From Diphasiastrum complanatum (lineage: Eukaryota > Streptophyta > Lycopodiopsida > Lycopodiales > Lycopodiaceae), in assembly GCA_029204225.1 (NCBI GenBank), contig CM055094.1, positions 70,132,506 through 70,188,802 on the forward strand: a DNA stretch of 56,297 bases, in the 5' to 3' direction. The notes under the pieces are model-generated. The model made no database searches. It had not been told where the DNA came from and saw only the letters and a program-made list of their open reading frames with translations. Position numbers and translations under genes: made by a program. Each line of letters starts with the position of its first letter. Position 1 is the first letter of the stretch. This document shows, one piece after another, positions 27,201 through 40,328 of the stretch.

Positions 27201-30200
27201 TCTTTCAGACTCATTCTATAAGGTGGTCTATTAACAGGAGATAATCCAGGAATTAACTCAATTCTATGCTCCACATTTCTTTTAGGGGGTAAAACAGATG
27301 GGGGTTCATTCATGAACACATCCATGAACTCCTCCCTAATTTGGCGATCTAGCTTCTTAGTCAAGTTAGTTTTCTCTTGACATACATCAGACTCACAAGC
27401 ACATATCATACAAGAAGCAAACATACATGCACTTACAATGAACCTTACGCAGTTGCACCGTCGTGATCAAAGGTCCTGGAGGCATATGAAGCTCACCACT
27501 GTTACGAGCTCGTAACCAGTGCCGAACCCTAGAGAACACAGATAGGTCAGATACCACAGTCAGGGTCGTGTCCAGCGTACATGACCAACAGGGCAAGACA
27601 GTGTGAGTAGTGTGCCCCAGCACGGTCCATAGCTATGGCGGGCCTAACACAGCCTAGGGACCCTGTCAGCAGGATAGGGCCCCCAGTTGGGTCCCGACGT
27701 GCAGTCGGCCACGTCAGTGCCACGTGGCCGACACTTGGCAGTTGCATGCTACCAGTCCTCACACTGGGCTAGGAGGGGCTTACTCTATATCAGGGAGTAG
27801 GCAAGGTTGGGTGGATCAGTTAGTGTTTGCCCTACTGTGGTGTTAGGATCTATTACACTGGTATCAGAGCCATCTCCATCCTAGGGAGTTGAGGACAGTA
27901 GTAGAGAAAGCTATCAGAAGATAGGAAGTGTTTCTCAGATTCTCAGAGAGGAATAGAGGAGGAGGATCGCTGTAGGAGCAGCCTTCAAACTTCTGATTTC
28001 CACTGAGAAATCACAGTAGCAAGGAGCCAGATTCCAAGTGTAGGTAACTCGCTGAAAAAAACAGCTGTTTCTCACTGAGTTCAAAGGATTCTCTATAGTT
28101 TTCCCAGCGAAATTAGAGTAGGAAGAAGCCAGCACCTCCATCGCTGTACAGTCAGAGACCTACATCCGATTTCCAGGGAAAAAGTTACTGGTTCTCAGCG
28201 AGTTGGAAGCCAAAAAAGAGGAGCAGGGCCAGCGCTGCCAGTGCTTCTGAAAATCTGGTTTTTCAACAAGTTTTTGGGCCCCAACGTCAGAGATTTGGAG
28301 CAAGAGGATTCCTACCAGATCAGCGAGTAGGAGACTTCTGAAATTTCAGAATTCAGAAGGGTTTTTGGACTTCAGATTTGCCTTTTTGTGGACAAGTTGG
28401 ATTGCAATCAGACCAGCGAGCTACTATCCTCAAAAAACCGGGAAATTTAGCACCGTTTTGAAGCCTCAAACTGGCATTTTTCGGAACAGCAGGTCTGAAA
28501 TCTTGGGGAAAAGAGCTCAAAGGGTTCCTCTTCATTCTTTCTTTGGAAGTACAGTCCTCAGAAACAGCTAAGTCATCTTTCCTTTCCCTTGTACAGTTGT
28601 AAATTAGTCTTTTAGACTTTTTTCCTTCAGAAGTTAAGGTAGCTCTCTTTCAGTTTCGAAGATGACCACTCCTCAGGGACCTGATCAACCCCAGGAGAGA
28701 GGCTTCGACGAACTTGAAACAGAAGCCTTGGCTTACAGAAAAGGGAAGGAACCCATGGAAGTAGAAGAACAGGAACAGTTCGCCGAAGAACTCGACGAAC
28801 TGGTTACCAAGGAGCAGTTCCTCCAATTGGTAACAGAAGTGGATGAACTGAAGCTGGCATTAGCCAATTTCAAGTCCAGTGTGGACGACTCGTTCGCTGA
28901 ACTCAAAAACTTGATTTTGAGCTCCGCGAAAGGAAGCCTTCCCTCCACTTCTCAGTTATCCCCTTCTCCACTTCCATCAGTTTCGGGTGAGACTTTACGG
29001 TCTCACCCCAGTGTTTTTAAAGATTTAAAGCCTCCCACTTTTAATGGGGAAGAGAAGGATAGAAATGCAGATATTCTACAAACCTTCCTCAGCAAATGGA
29101 AGAACATTCAGGCTCTTAAACAGACCCCTGACCATTTGCAAGCAATTGAGGCCAGTCTTTCTTTAGGGCCTATGGCCTATAAGTGGTGGTTAAATCTCCA
29201 GGAGACTGGGCAGACTCCCCGGTCATGGAAAGCTTTTGAAGAAGCTTTCCTAAGAGAATTTCTACCAGAGAATGAACTTGATAGAGCCTGGGAAGCCTGG
29301 GAAAGAACAGTAATGGACAAGTCCCTCATCCAATATATCTCGCAGTATCGAGAAGCAATTTTAAAGATTAAAAATATGGATGACTATCAAAAAATCAGGG
29401 GATTTGTCCGTGGCCTCAAAGATGAATATAAAGTAGAGGTCCAGAGAAACTCGCCTACTACCCTTGAGCAAGCTCTCAGATATGCTCAAATCTATGATGA
29501 TTCAGTGGGTAGGAAGAGAGCGAGACAGCAACCACTTTCTGAGCAGCTTCCTCAGAAAGACTTTCAATTTAAAAAGAAATTTTTAAAAAGAAAGAAAGAA
29601 GATAAATTTAAAGGTGAAGCTCCTCAGAAACGCCCTTCACTCATACAGCCCTTAAAACCAGATGATTTTGAGAAAGCCAAACAAGAACGTTTGTGCTTTG
29701 TGTGTATGGGCAAGGGACACACAGTCAGACAGTGTCCCAAGGGGCCTTTCACTAAAAAAGATAAAAAACAAGTTCATCTTGTTCAGACTGTATGTTTCCC
29801 CAGTGACTCGGCAGCTTCCGAGATCAAAGTGTATCATGAAGATCATGAACACTGTTGCCAGCTGACCTCTGCAATGCTAGCGAGACCCTTCAGCTTTGGG
29901 CCGCATGACCTAGTACGTATGCATGGGAAAGTTGGTAACCAGTCAGTAAGAGTCATGGTTGATGATGGGGCAACCCATAATTTCATCACCCACACCCTGG
30001 TTAAAAAGCTTAAACTACCAGAAGTACCTAGTCAGCATAGGTACATAGTTTCATTAGCTAAGGGTGAAGACAAAAAAATATGGGAAACTATGGTAAGTAA
30101 GTTAAATCTTGGTATTCAGGGGTACCAAGATGAAATAAACTTTCAGATAATGCACCTGGACCGAACAGACATTGTTCTCGGGAGAGATTGGCTCTACAGT

Positions 30201-33200
30201 TTAGGACCTTCCCTCCACAGAAACTATCAGGAGAACACCCTCAGCTTTCAGCATAAAGGCCGAGAGATCCAGTTGCATGGGGAGCATGATGTTCCCAACA
30301 GCCCTATGGTCTGCAGTTCAGAACTCTGTCAGCTAATCGGAGACGAAGACCATCAGGTATTCTTATGTGACTTTCAGTTTATTCCTGAAGTTTCTATTTC
30401 CAGTTCTATTCAGCAGAAAATCAGTAAATTAGAAACTTTATTGTCTAAATTTAAAGATGTTTTTCCTGAAGATTTGCCACATGGTTTACCACCTAGCAGA
30501 GAGGTAGATCATGTAATAAACCTAGTACCAGGTACAGCACCTGTTTCTAAACCTCCGTATCGGGTCAGCCGAACAGAGGATGAAGAAATAACTAGGCAGT
30601 TAACAGACTATCTTGGGAAAGGCCAAATTCAGACCAGTAGTTCACCATGGGCCTCACCAGTCCTATTGGTGAAAAAGAAAGAGGGATCTATGCGTCTTTG
30701 CGTAGATTACAGAGCCCTCAATAAAGTCACAATTAAGAATAAATACCCTATGCCTCGGGCAGACGAGTTGTTTGATCAACTCGACGGGGCTAAGTTTTTC
30801 AGCAAAATAGACCTTAGATCGGGATATCATCAAGTCCGTATAAAATCGGAAGATGTCTCGAAAACAGCTTTTAGGACTCGTCACGGTCATTATGAGTTTA
30901 AGGTGATGCCATTTGGGCTCACAAATGCTCCAGCTACCTTTATGACCTTGATGAACAGTGTCCTCAGACCATACTTGGGTAAATTTGTAATCGTATTTTT
31001 AGATGACATCCTCGTCTACAGTAAAACGAGGAAGGAGCATTTAAAACACCTCAGAAAGGTGTTTCGACTGCTCAGAAAGCATAAGCTTTATGCTAAACAA
31101 TCCAAGTGTGAATTCTTCGTTGAAGAAGTAGCATATTTGGGTCACATTATCTCTTCAGATGGGATTAAGATGGACCCAAATAAGGTTAAAGCCATACTCA
31201 GTTGGCTGAGACCTCAGAATATTTTGGAACTTCAAATCTTTCTTGGTCTGGCGGGATATTACAGACGATTTGTCAAGGAATATGCTCAGACAGCAGTCCC
31301 TATGACAAATCTCCTTAAGGGGAAGGGAAAGGAGTTCATTTGGGAGTCCGCACAACAGGAGAGCTTTGATGCTCTCAAAACAGCCTTAGCTACAGCACCA
31401 GTTTTAAAGGTCGTCGACCCCAATCAGCCATTTGTGGTCGAAACAGATGCTAGCGACTTTGCAGTAGGTGCTGTGCTAACTCAGGGTGGACGACCAGTTG
31501 CGTTCGAGAGTAAAAAACTCGAGCCAGCACAGACTAGGTATAGTGCCTATGAAAAGGAACTCTTTTCTATAGTCCATGCCCTTAAGACTTGGAGGCATTA
31601 TTTGTATGGTGCCAACTTTGAGGTCCTGACAGACCATGAGAGTCTCAGATACCTTTGCAATCAACCTGAGCTTAGAGGTCGGAAAGCTCGTTGGGCAGAG
31701 TTGATGCAAGAGTTTGACATGTCTATCAGATATAGGCGTGGAAAATTCAATACAGTAGCAGATGCCCTTAGCAGAATGCCTATGATAAACGAGCTGAGTT
31801 TTACTCAGATTCGTAATGAGTTACTCGAGTCCTTGAGAGGGAAATGCCAGCATGATGCATTCTTCTCTATTATCTGGAACTCAGTCCAGAACAGACAGTT
31901 ACAGACTCCAGAACCAGTTCCCGGGGCTGGTGCCAGTTCATCCAAGAATACGGCAGCTTCCGTTGAGGATGATGATGAGTCCGAGTATACGTCGTCAGAT
32001 GACGTTGAGGATTCTGAGCCTGTATTACCCAAGCAAACCCCAGTGGTTGAGGGTCAGTTGACTCAAGGATTCAAATGGAAACAGTATTCCATTCAGGATG
32101 AGTACTTGCTCTATAGAGATAGAGTATGTGTCCCCAATTCAGAGGATTATAGGCAGCAGGTCCTATATGAATGTCATGACAATCCTAGCGCGGGACACCC
32201 AGGCATACAGAAGACCTATGAGCTTCTTCGTAGGCAATTTTTCTGGCCCAGTATGAAAAAGGACGTCCACCAGTATGTAACCAGTTGCCAGAAATGTCAA
32301 GTAAATAAAGCAGAGCGTTTAAAGGCAGGAGGGTTGTTGCATCCCTTAGAAATACCAGCTGGTAAATGGGAGAGTATCTCCATGGATTTTATAGTAGGCC
32401 TGCCTAAAACCCAAAAGGGTAATGACGCTATATGGGTCACAGTTGATCGTCTGACCAAAATGGCTCATTTTATTCCGACCAAAACAACCGTTAGAGTGCT
32501 TATGATGGCTTCAAAAGAAAACGTCTTGTTGACCTTCTTTTCAGTTCTTCTGCTTCAAGCGCTTATTGGCTTTAATTTTATGCGTGGTGTGGCCCTGGCT
32601 CTGCTGCGTGCTTTGGATCCCTGCTGTGTGCCCTGGCTCTGGACCACCCCCCTCCCCCTGCCTCTACCTCTGCCTCTGCCTCTCTCCCCTCCTCTGGCCC
32701 CCATCTGGCTGCCCCCAGCCCTGTGTCTACTCCGTCGTGCCTGTGTGTCAGGTGGCTGTGACCCTACGCCCTGGGATGGCCCTACCCACTGTGATGATGC
32801 CTGGCCGACGGCTGCCTATGATGCTCCACTCCTGTCTACAAAAAGAGTACTCAGCCCCCCCCTCCCAGAATTCTAGGTCTCCCCCTGGGCCTACGTGCAG
32901 GAATGGCTGGCTCCTCCTCTGTCTCTGCATCAGGGTCCACCAACAGGTCAGCCAGGTCACCTCCCTCAACCCACTCCTCGTCCTCCACATAGTCTGCCCC
33001 GAGCATCTCTCCACCCTCCGAGCCCTCGTCATCTCCCTCCTCAGCCCTCTCCCTCTGCCTCTCTGTCCTCCTCTGCCACCGTAAAGCCCGTGCGTCAGCC
33101 TGTGCCTGTCTGTAGAACTCTCTATGGATCTCATCATCCATCTCCTCCTGTGTGGGTGGTGCCTGAGGAGCAGCAGCTATCGAATCCACCAAGCAAGTGT

Positions 33201-36200
33201 CAGGGTCCACCTGCAACCAAAAACAATACATTGTTGTCAGGCAGGTATTGTGCAACTCACTGCATAAGCAAATCAATTCATCAAAGCATAGCAAGAAAAA
33301 AAGGGTGATGATGTGACTCACCTCGAGCATCTGACCCTCTCCTCGTGTGCGCCTCAGCATATGGCCGTTGGTGTTCACAAACACCAACCGCCTACACTGC
33401 TCGATGGACAACCTGTTCCTCTTCTGCGTGTGATACAAGGCCCAGGTGCTCCAATTCCGCTCGCAATCCTGCTGAACAGTCCTGTGTAAGGACTCTCTCA
33501 GCCAATCGCCTCAAGTCACCTGTGCTGTGCCCGTGGATGCACCACCATGTAACGGGCCTCAGCTGATCCTCCCTCCGCCGACTCTGCTCTCCATCGAAAG
33601 GAAACTGGAAGCGCTCAAATGCGAGCAGCTGACTTGCAATGTTGGCCAGAATCGGACCTGTTGGCAAAAGGAAAAACATGGCACATGTAAGACCCCTTGA
33701 ATTCACACACTACCAATGAGTACAATACTGCAGTAACATTGCTACGAACCGATTTCTCACACGTACCTAGTCCGGGCCATACGCGCTCCGTGTACTCCAC
33801 CCATCCCCGGTGCAGCTCCGGATCGTCCCTCTCTCGGGTAGAGCACCACAAGGGGTGCAACATGTGGGCTACGACGTGGATGGGTCGATGGAAGTAGTCC
33901 CATCTGACCTCCCAGATACGTGAGATCTCGCGCCTCCTGCAGCAGACAAATTACAACAATCACTAAACCATAGCATAAAAGAAACGCATCAGACTTGAGT
34001 GAGAAACAACAAACTAGACACTGAAGAGTCTTGCAAGGATTGACCCTTCCATTTTTAAAATTTTCTTTTCTCCCAAGGCTGAAACCCTCCTGCAGTAGGC
34101 GTCTCAGACTCCTTGGCCTGAAAGGCCGAAGGCTTTCACGAAAGCCCTCCACAAAGTGAAACGCCTGCAAAAACATTGGCACCTCCTCAAGTATCCGCAT
34201 TAGTGCCTCCCTATATTTGTCCGCATATTCTTGTACGGACGCATTGCCTTGCTTGAGGTTGGTCCATGCTTGCATCGCTTGGTTTTTCTTGTCCAATGGG
34301 ACCCAATTCTTTGTAAACATATGCTTGAACTCTTCCCAAGTTGCAGGTACTAGATTATCCTTCTCAATTTTGCGCAATTTTGCGCCACCAGCATTGTGTA
34401 GTCTCTTGTTGTCGATATGTGGCCTCTGCAATCTTTTGATCATCATCCTCAATGCCACACATCTGAAAAGACTTTTCCCACTTTTGTATCCAATCTTCCA
34501 TCGCATCAATATTCCGCATGGCAACTGCTCCAGTATATTTCGGCGACTTAAGATCCTTGATTGTAGGTAATTTTCACCTCTCAATGGAGGTTCGGCTTCT
34601 TTGTCTACTGTCATAGGTTCAGCGGCTACCATAGGCGTTCCACTGACTCTCTGTGGTTCCTGTGGGGAAGTGCTCAAGAATTTGCTATAGAACCATATCC
34701 ATGGCATCAACCTTGGCTGCCACTTCCTCAATCCTCAGTATCTCAGCGCTAGAACCTTCCATTGGATCCATATTTACATCGTTACAAACCTGTCCACTTG
34801 CTTAGAGGTCAAAATTATCAACAAACAAGGGTTTCTGACCCTCGAAACCTCCATGCCCACTCAGCCACCAGCTGTTTTTACGATTTTGAAGGAATTTTGG
34901 ACCTGTCTTGGGCCTCCAACCTGTCAGCACTGGATCTGCAGCCTGCTGTCCTGAATTTTCAGACCTGTTTGCCCCCGGTTTCTGGCTCAGAACTTGCCGA
35001 TTTTCTTGCTTTTCCTCAGCACTGTACCTGCCCTAGTTTCTGGCTTCAGAATTCACCAAAATTCGTTACCCTTCTGATGCCTTTGATCAGCGATTTTCCT
35101 CCTCCTGCACCATTGCTGAAATTTTTACAGCCCTCTTTCGGACATAAGCCTCGCTTTGATACCAAATGTCAGGCTCTCCCTGATCTTCCTACCGACACCC
35201 GTCCAAAACATGCACTGATCGCCACAAAATTCCAACCTTTCTGATTCCCTATAAGCACATAGCATCAAACACAAACACAGTGGAGCTGGCTGCATACAAA
35301 AGCTCAGCATGCGACTCAGAGGCACAGTAACACAAATAACCATTTTAATTTACATTCCTTTACAAGTGTCACTATAGGCCGATGATTTAGCCATTTCACT
35401 TTCTTACAAAAGTACATCTGTGAGTAAAAATTGTAAACAACCGGGACATTGAGTATAAGCTATAACAGTTCTACACTCGACATCATATACAAGTTTATGG
35501 ACAAGATCGGGGAGACCCTTCAACAACCGTTTTATGATGAGCACATGTGCCTTTCTGAGTATCATCGGAAGCTGGCACATCATGATAGGAGGTAGCGCAG
35601 GACCAATAGATCCATGGCAAAGGCCGATGCAGAGGATGCAGGAGAGGAGGCTGGGGATGAGGCTGAGGGGGGATTTGATGATGATGAGGATGGGGAGGAT
35701 AAGGCATTCGATGATGAGGACATTGGAGATGATGTGGGGTGGATGGATCTTGATGCCGAGACACAGATTGAGCCTGCATGACCTGTATGTAGAGGGGGGG
35801 GGGGCAGGTGTAGGGTACGCCTGATGGATTTACATGTTGACCCAGAAGCAGCAACATCACAGGCAGAGGGAGTAGCGGCTCAATGAGGCCCTGGTAGACA
35901 TAGAGGCAAAGGTAGGGGCAGAGGTTCAGGGACATAGCCGCACATACCTGAGAAGGATTCCTTGTCTTCCTACTCGTCTACCAATGATAGTGATGAGGAG
36001 GAATCTCGATCTGATCATGATGCCTCCGAGTCATAGAGATTCATCAGTCTATGAGTCTATTGTCCATTGTCCATCTATTATACTCATGCACTTGGCCATT
36101 TGCCCACTCATTGTATCTATTAGAGCTTTATCGTTTATGACATCAGACATCTTGATCCTTCTCATGAGGTATGTGTAGAATGTGGGTCAGTCGCCATGTT

Positions 36201-39200
36201 TTTGTATCACATACACTAAGCATTGTAGTATGCACTATGTGATTGCTTTCAAGTTTTAGTTTTAACTTTTGGTATGCAGCATAAGAGACTAACTGACGTG
36301 ATGACAACAGTCAAGCAACCAATCAGGCCAGAGGATATAAAAGTTCCAGACTACTATGCTTTGCAATGTGTTTGAAATTTTTTTTACACACGTACATGTT
36401 GTTTTTTCCCACTCCCAACACATGGTTTCAATTTTTTTTTTTTAAATAATTTTTTTTTTGTAGCCTTCCGATTCAGAACACTGCTGAATTTTGGAACCGT
36501 TCCGCAACTCTCGTTTCGGAACGCTCCCGGAACGCATCGTTCCGGAATGGGATGCAACTTATTTACAACATTTTTTGACTCCTTGGAATCAGTTACATAC
36601 AACCATCATACTTTTGAACTTTCATCATTCTTTCATAGGATAGCTTCAGGTTCAAAATTGTCAAGGCCATTGGTAGACTCATATTTAATTTAGATAGACA
36701 ACACATGGTTAGTCTGAATTATACATTCCTTTGAATGATTGGTACTACAATTTGTTTTTGAATAGAGGACATCGTAATTGACTACAGAAAACGATCTCAT
36801 ATTCTCTTTAGCCAATCAAAGAACAACTAATCTAAGCCTCCAATAGACTATTTGAGCCAAATCTATTGAAAACTTGAAATGTCAATTTAGGTTGTTTACA
36901 AATAAAGACAAAATGCCTGAAACTTGTGTATTTACTATCTAGTTACCAAGATCCTGGACTTCTATTTGAGTGGAAAAACAACTTGCTAGGTTGATGGGTA
37001 GCCAATCCACCAAGGAGTTGTATCAAGTGCTAGATTACTCAAGTGTAGTCTAATCCCAATGATAAAACCAAGCACTTACAATACTGGACATTGGCTAATT
37101 CCAAAAGAATATTTCAGTAACAGTTCACAACGCATACTTATAGTTCTCTGTATCAAAAGTAGCCATTGTCTAGAATATTTAGTTGGGAATCCACTAAACC
37201 ATATGTTATTAGAGTTTGGAACACCAATCATAGATTAGTCATGCATTTTTCTTTTAATAACTAGATAATTATGATGCATTTCACGCAAACTCTTATGTTG
37301 CACTTTTTAGAAAGACAAGACGAGTGTGTATCGGGTCATTTTCAAATTAAAATAATGTTGGTTGGAGTCTTGGGAAAATTTAATCTTTTAATAAGCTTTT
37401 CAAAACATTGGAATCATTTGTAACTCAACCTATGATACCTAGAAAGTTGAAGAACCCAATTCCTACCATATTTGCATAGCAAGGGATGCACATGCAAAAT
37501 GAACTACTCTATCTTGCTTGCAAGATAAGACCCCTTCAAAATTGGATAAAGAACTTAGGTACGATAGAAAACATATTAGGGTCAGAGTGCAAAGACAATT
37601 GAAAATTATGTTTATAGCACTACGACTTATGCTCAAATTCTTAAGCAGGAAGAGTACATCAAAACCCTATTCTTTTAATCAAAATATCAACATACTACAA
37701 TGGTGGTTAGTAATCTTATAATTTGTTTGGAAGGACAACTCCTTGTACTATGGTCGGTATGACCATCCTCACACGTTTCAGATATGTACAACCACTTACA
37801 AGATCAAAGAAGAGTGTTTTGAATGAAAATTTTTTCATAAAGTGAGGAGAATGGCAAATATCCAAATGGAGATAGATCTACCACATGAAATTATAAAGAT
37901 GAAACATGATCTAGTGTGAAAAATCCTTCATGGACAAAGACTTATGCAAAAAAGCAAACTAAAATCAAAATCAATCGAAGATAATTTTGGTCATGTGACA
38001 CAAAAAGGACGATTTTACAAAATCCATGGAAAGTAAAGATTAGTTGCATCGTTTTTGTTCAACACATGAGTGCGTTTGTAAAACATTTATATCTCTTGAG
38101 CCGTTTCTGAGAGAAGAAAGAAAGTAAGCAAGCTTTATTAATGTCTTTTCCTTGCCAAAAGGCATATAAGACAATGAGCACATGTAAGGTGTGTGGTGCA
38201 AATAGGAGTGTGTGAAATGTTTCCAATAACACTCAAAAAAATATATATGAAGTGTAACTATTTTTGAATCTGAAGATTGAGTACCTTACCTTGCGGAACC
38301 ATGGCTAAAGTGATCTACCACTGAAAAAGGATGTAATGGGGATTGCAATTGGAGGTAATGTGTGTTGATGACGCCGTCTGTGTCTCCTCATGTCGGTGAC
38401 TCTATGTACAACAAGAATCTAGGTGGTATGATGTCATCCCTGGTCTCTATGTCCAATCATCATTGACTCCACTATCATCTGAGTCTGCATCAGCCCGTGG
38501 TTTCCTACGAGAGAAGGACATGATCTGGAGCTGAGTATCAGATTGACTCAACTGACCTGGCTGACATAGAGTCTGTTGTAATAGTAACATCTCTCTGATC
38601 ATGAGTGCAACACAACGTGGATAAGAAATGCTCCTCAGACTCTACCTTGGACAACGATCATATTTGGCAAATCTGCTCCTCTCGTGGGGTAACCTGAAAG
38701 TTTCTAGTCTCAATCACAAGCTGATGTGATGGAACTTGGAGCCGACCCAATATGGATCTCAGACCATGTGATAATCTTGAATCCAAATAGCGTGGTAGCC
38801 TGTTGTTTCCAACTTCAAAAAATGAGTCCTATAGTAGTCGAGTTTGACCCGGAGGTTCCCTTGCGATGCTTGACTCAGATATGCTTTGTCTAGGAACCAT
38901 CTGATGTAATCGTGAGTGCTCAGTCGAAGTCTGAAACCTTGATCATGAAGATGCTGAGATGACATGAGTGTTGCATGTGTATATCTCCGCTCAGCGGGGG
39001 TTTACAGTCACACTCTTTGAATATATGTGATGAATCGAAAGATGATATCAAGCTATATGGGTGGGACTGCAAACTCAGTCAGAATGATTTGATGTGGGAC
39101 AATAGGCTTAGCTTGTATCCTATTTGATAGCATAAGGATCTGCAAGCATGAAATGCTGGCCCAATCAAATGAAGGGAGACCCGTACACCACGCCTTTGCT

Positions 39201-40268
39201 GCATATAATGCGGTGGGGGTAACAAGTGTATCAAAAGGATGACACTTACTTGGTGCATCCCGATAAATCTAAAACATAATTTCTCTAGCTAGACACGGGA
39301 AGCGTGTCCCTTCCCAAGTCTAGCTGTGGCAGCCTGTCTCATACTAAATACAGGACCAATAAAGAGGACTCCTAAATAAGTGTAAGATGATAAAACCTCC
39401 AGTGGCTGTTTGTTGAAGATGAGCTCTTGTCGCTGCATGAAAGCCTTGGATGTATTGAAGACCATAATTTGGGTCTTCTTAGTATTAACCTCCAATCCCC
39501 ATTTGGTGCAAAAATCATGAAGATTGTCTAGCTATCTCTATAAACCCTCTCCAGTCGTAGAGACTAGAGCCACATCATCTGCAGATAGGAGGATGGCAAT
39601 TAGAATGTCACCGAGTTTGCAACCTGTACCACTACACTGCTCAATAACTCTCTCAAGCTCATCAATTTATAGAGAAAAAGTGTGGGGGAAAGGGAGCAAC
39701 CTTGCTTCACCCAATGGTGCTCCTAATATGGTCTGCCATTCCGAAAGCAACCAAGGACTCGCTCATAATGTCCCATCGTTGCCAGTAGAGAAGTTGGGAT
39801 CTTGTAAACGCTAAATGAGAAGGGAACATGGGACAAAATCAAAGGCTTTCTTGAAGTCAACAAAACAACAATAAAAGTTTTTTCTCCTATGTCTGGCTTC
39901 ATCGATGATAGCTTGAAGAGTGAAGATGTGATATATAGTGGAATAGTGAGCTTGAAATCTTGCCTGACCCATAGCAAATAGTCTCCTGATCTCTGCCTTA
40001 GAACTTACTGTTGATTGAAGGATAGTACCATACAACTTAGCAATAATGTGGCCAATCATGATAGTATGATAGTATGATAGTTGCCAGGATTCATGGGGTC
40101 GCCATTTTTGTGAATGGGATGGATAGTATTAATATACTAGGAGGGTGGAAAACTAGACACAACAGCATGGTTGAGTAAAGTGGCTAAGATGGGAGAAAGT
40201 GGAGCAGCGGCGTAGATTAACAGTTCAGATTCAAGATATCTCTAGTACGATGAGTCTTCAGTTTCTGA

Positions 40269-40328
<60 letters not shown>

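Larger units (their letters stand above)
27500..32496 (+). mobile_element. Ty3/gypsy family A element, 3' end missing
   Basis: It has a 5' LTR (27500-27857), a primer-binding site and a long gag-pol frame, and breaks off inside integrase at 32496. The homologous sequence in the copy at the window's right end continues past this point, so the break can be placed. Beyond it lies antisense hAT DNA. No 3' LTR of this copy was found, so no target duplication can be checked. Confidence 0.93.
34021..35467 (-). mobile_element. Family C gypsy fragment: gag, primer site and 5' LTR
   Basis: On the minus strand: LTR 35467-35167 (TGTTATAG...CCTGACA), primer-binding site TGGTATCAAAGC at 35164-35153, leader, and gag from about 34772 to 34030. 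The element stops at the hAT junction. No pol is attached. Confidence 0.82.

Noticed and set aside
32500-33308. Pro/Leu-rich + strand frames, including the tail of the long gag-pol frame after 32496
   Set aside because: They are antisense to the hAT transposase tail, where GC-rich acidic codons give open opposite frames. Homology to integrase stops at 32496.
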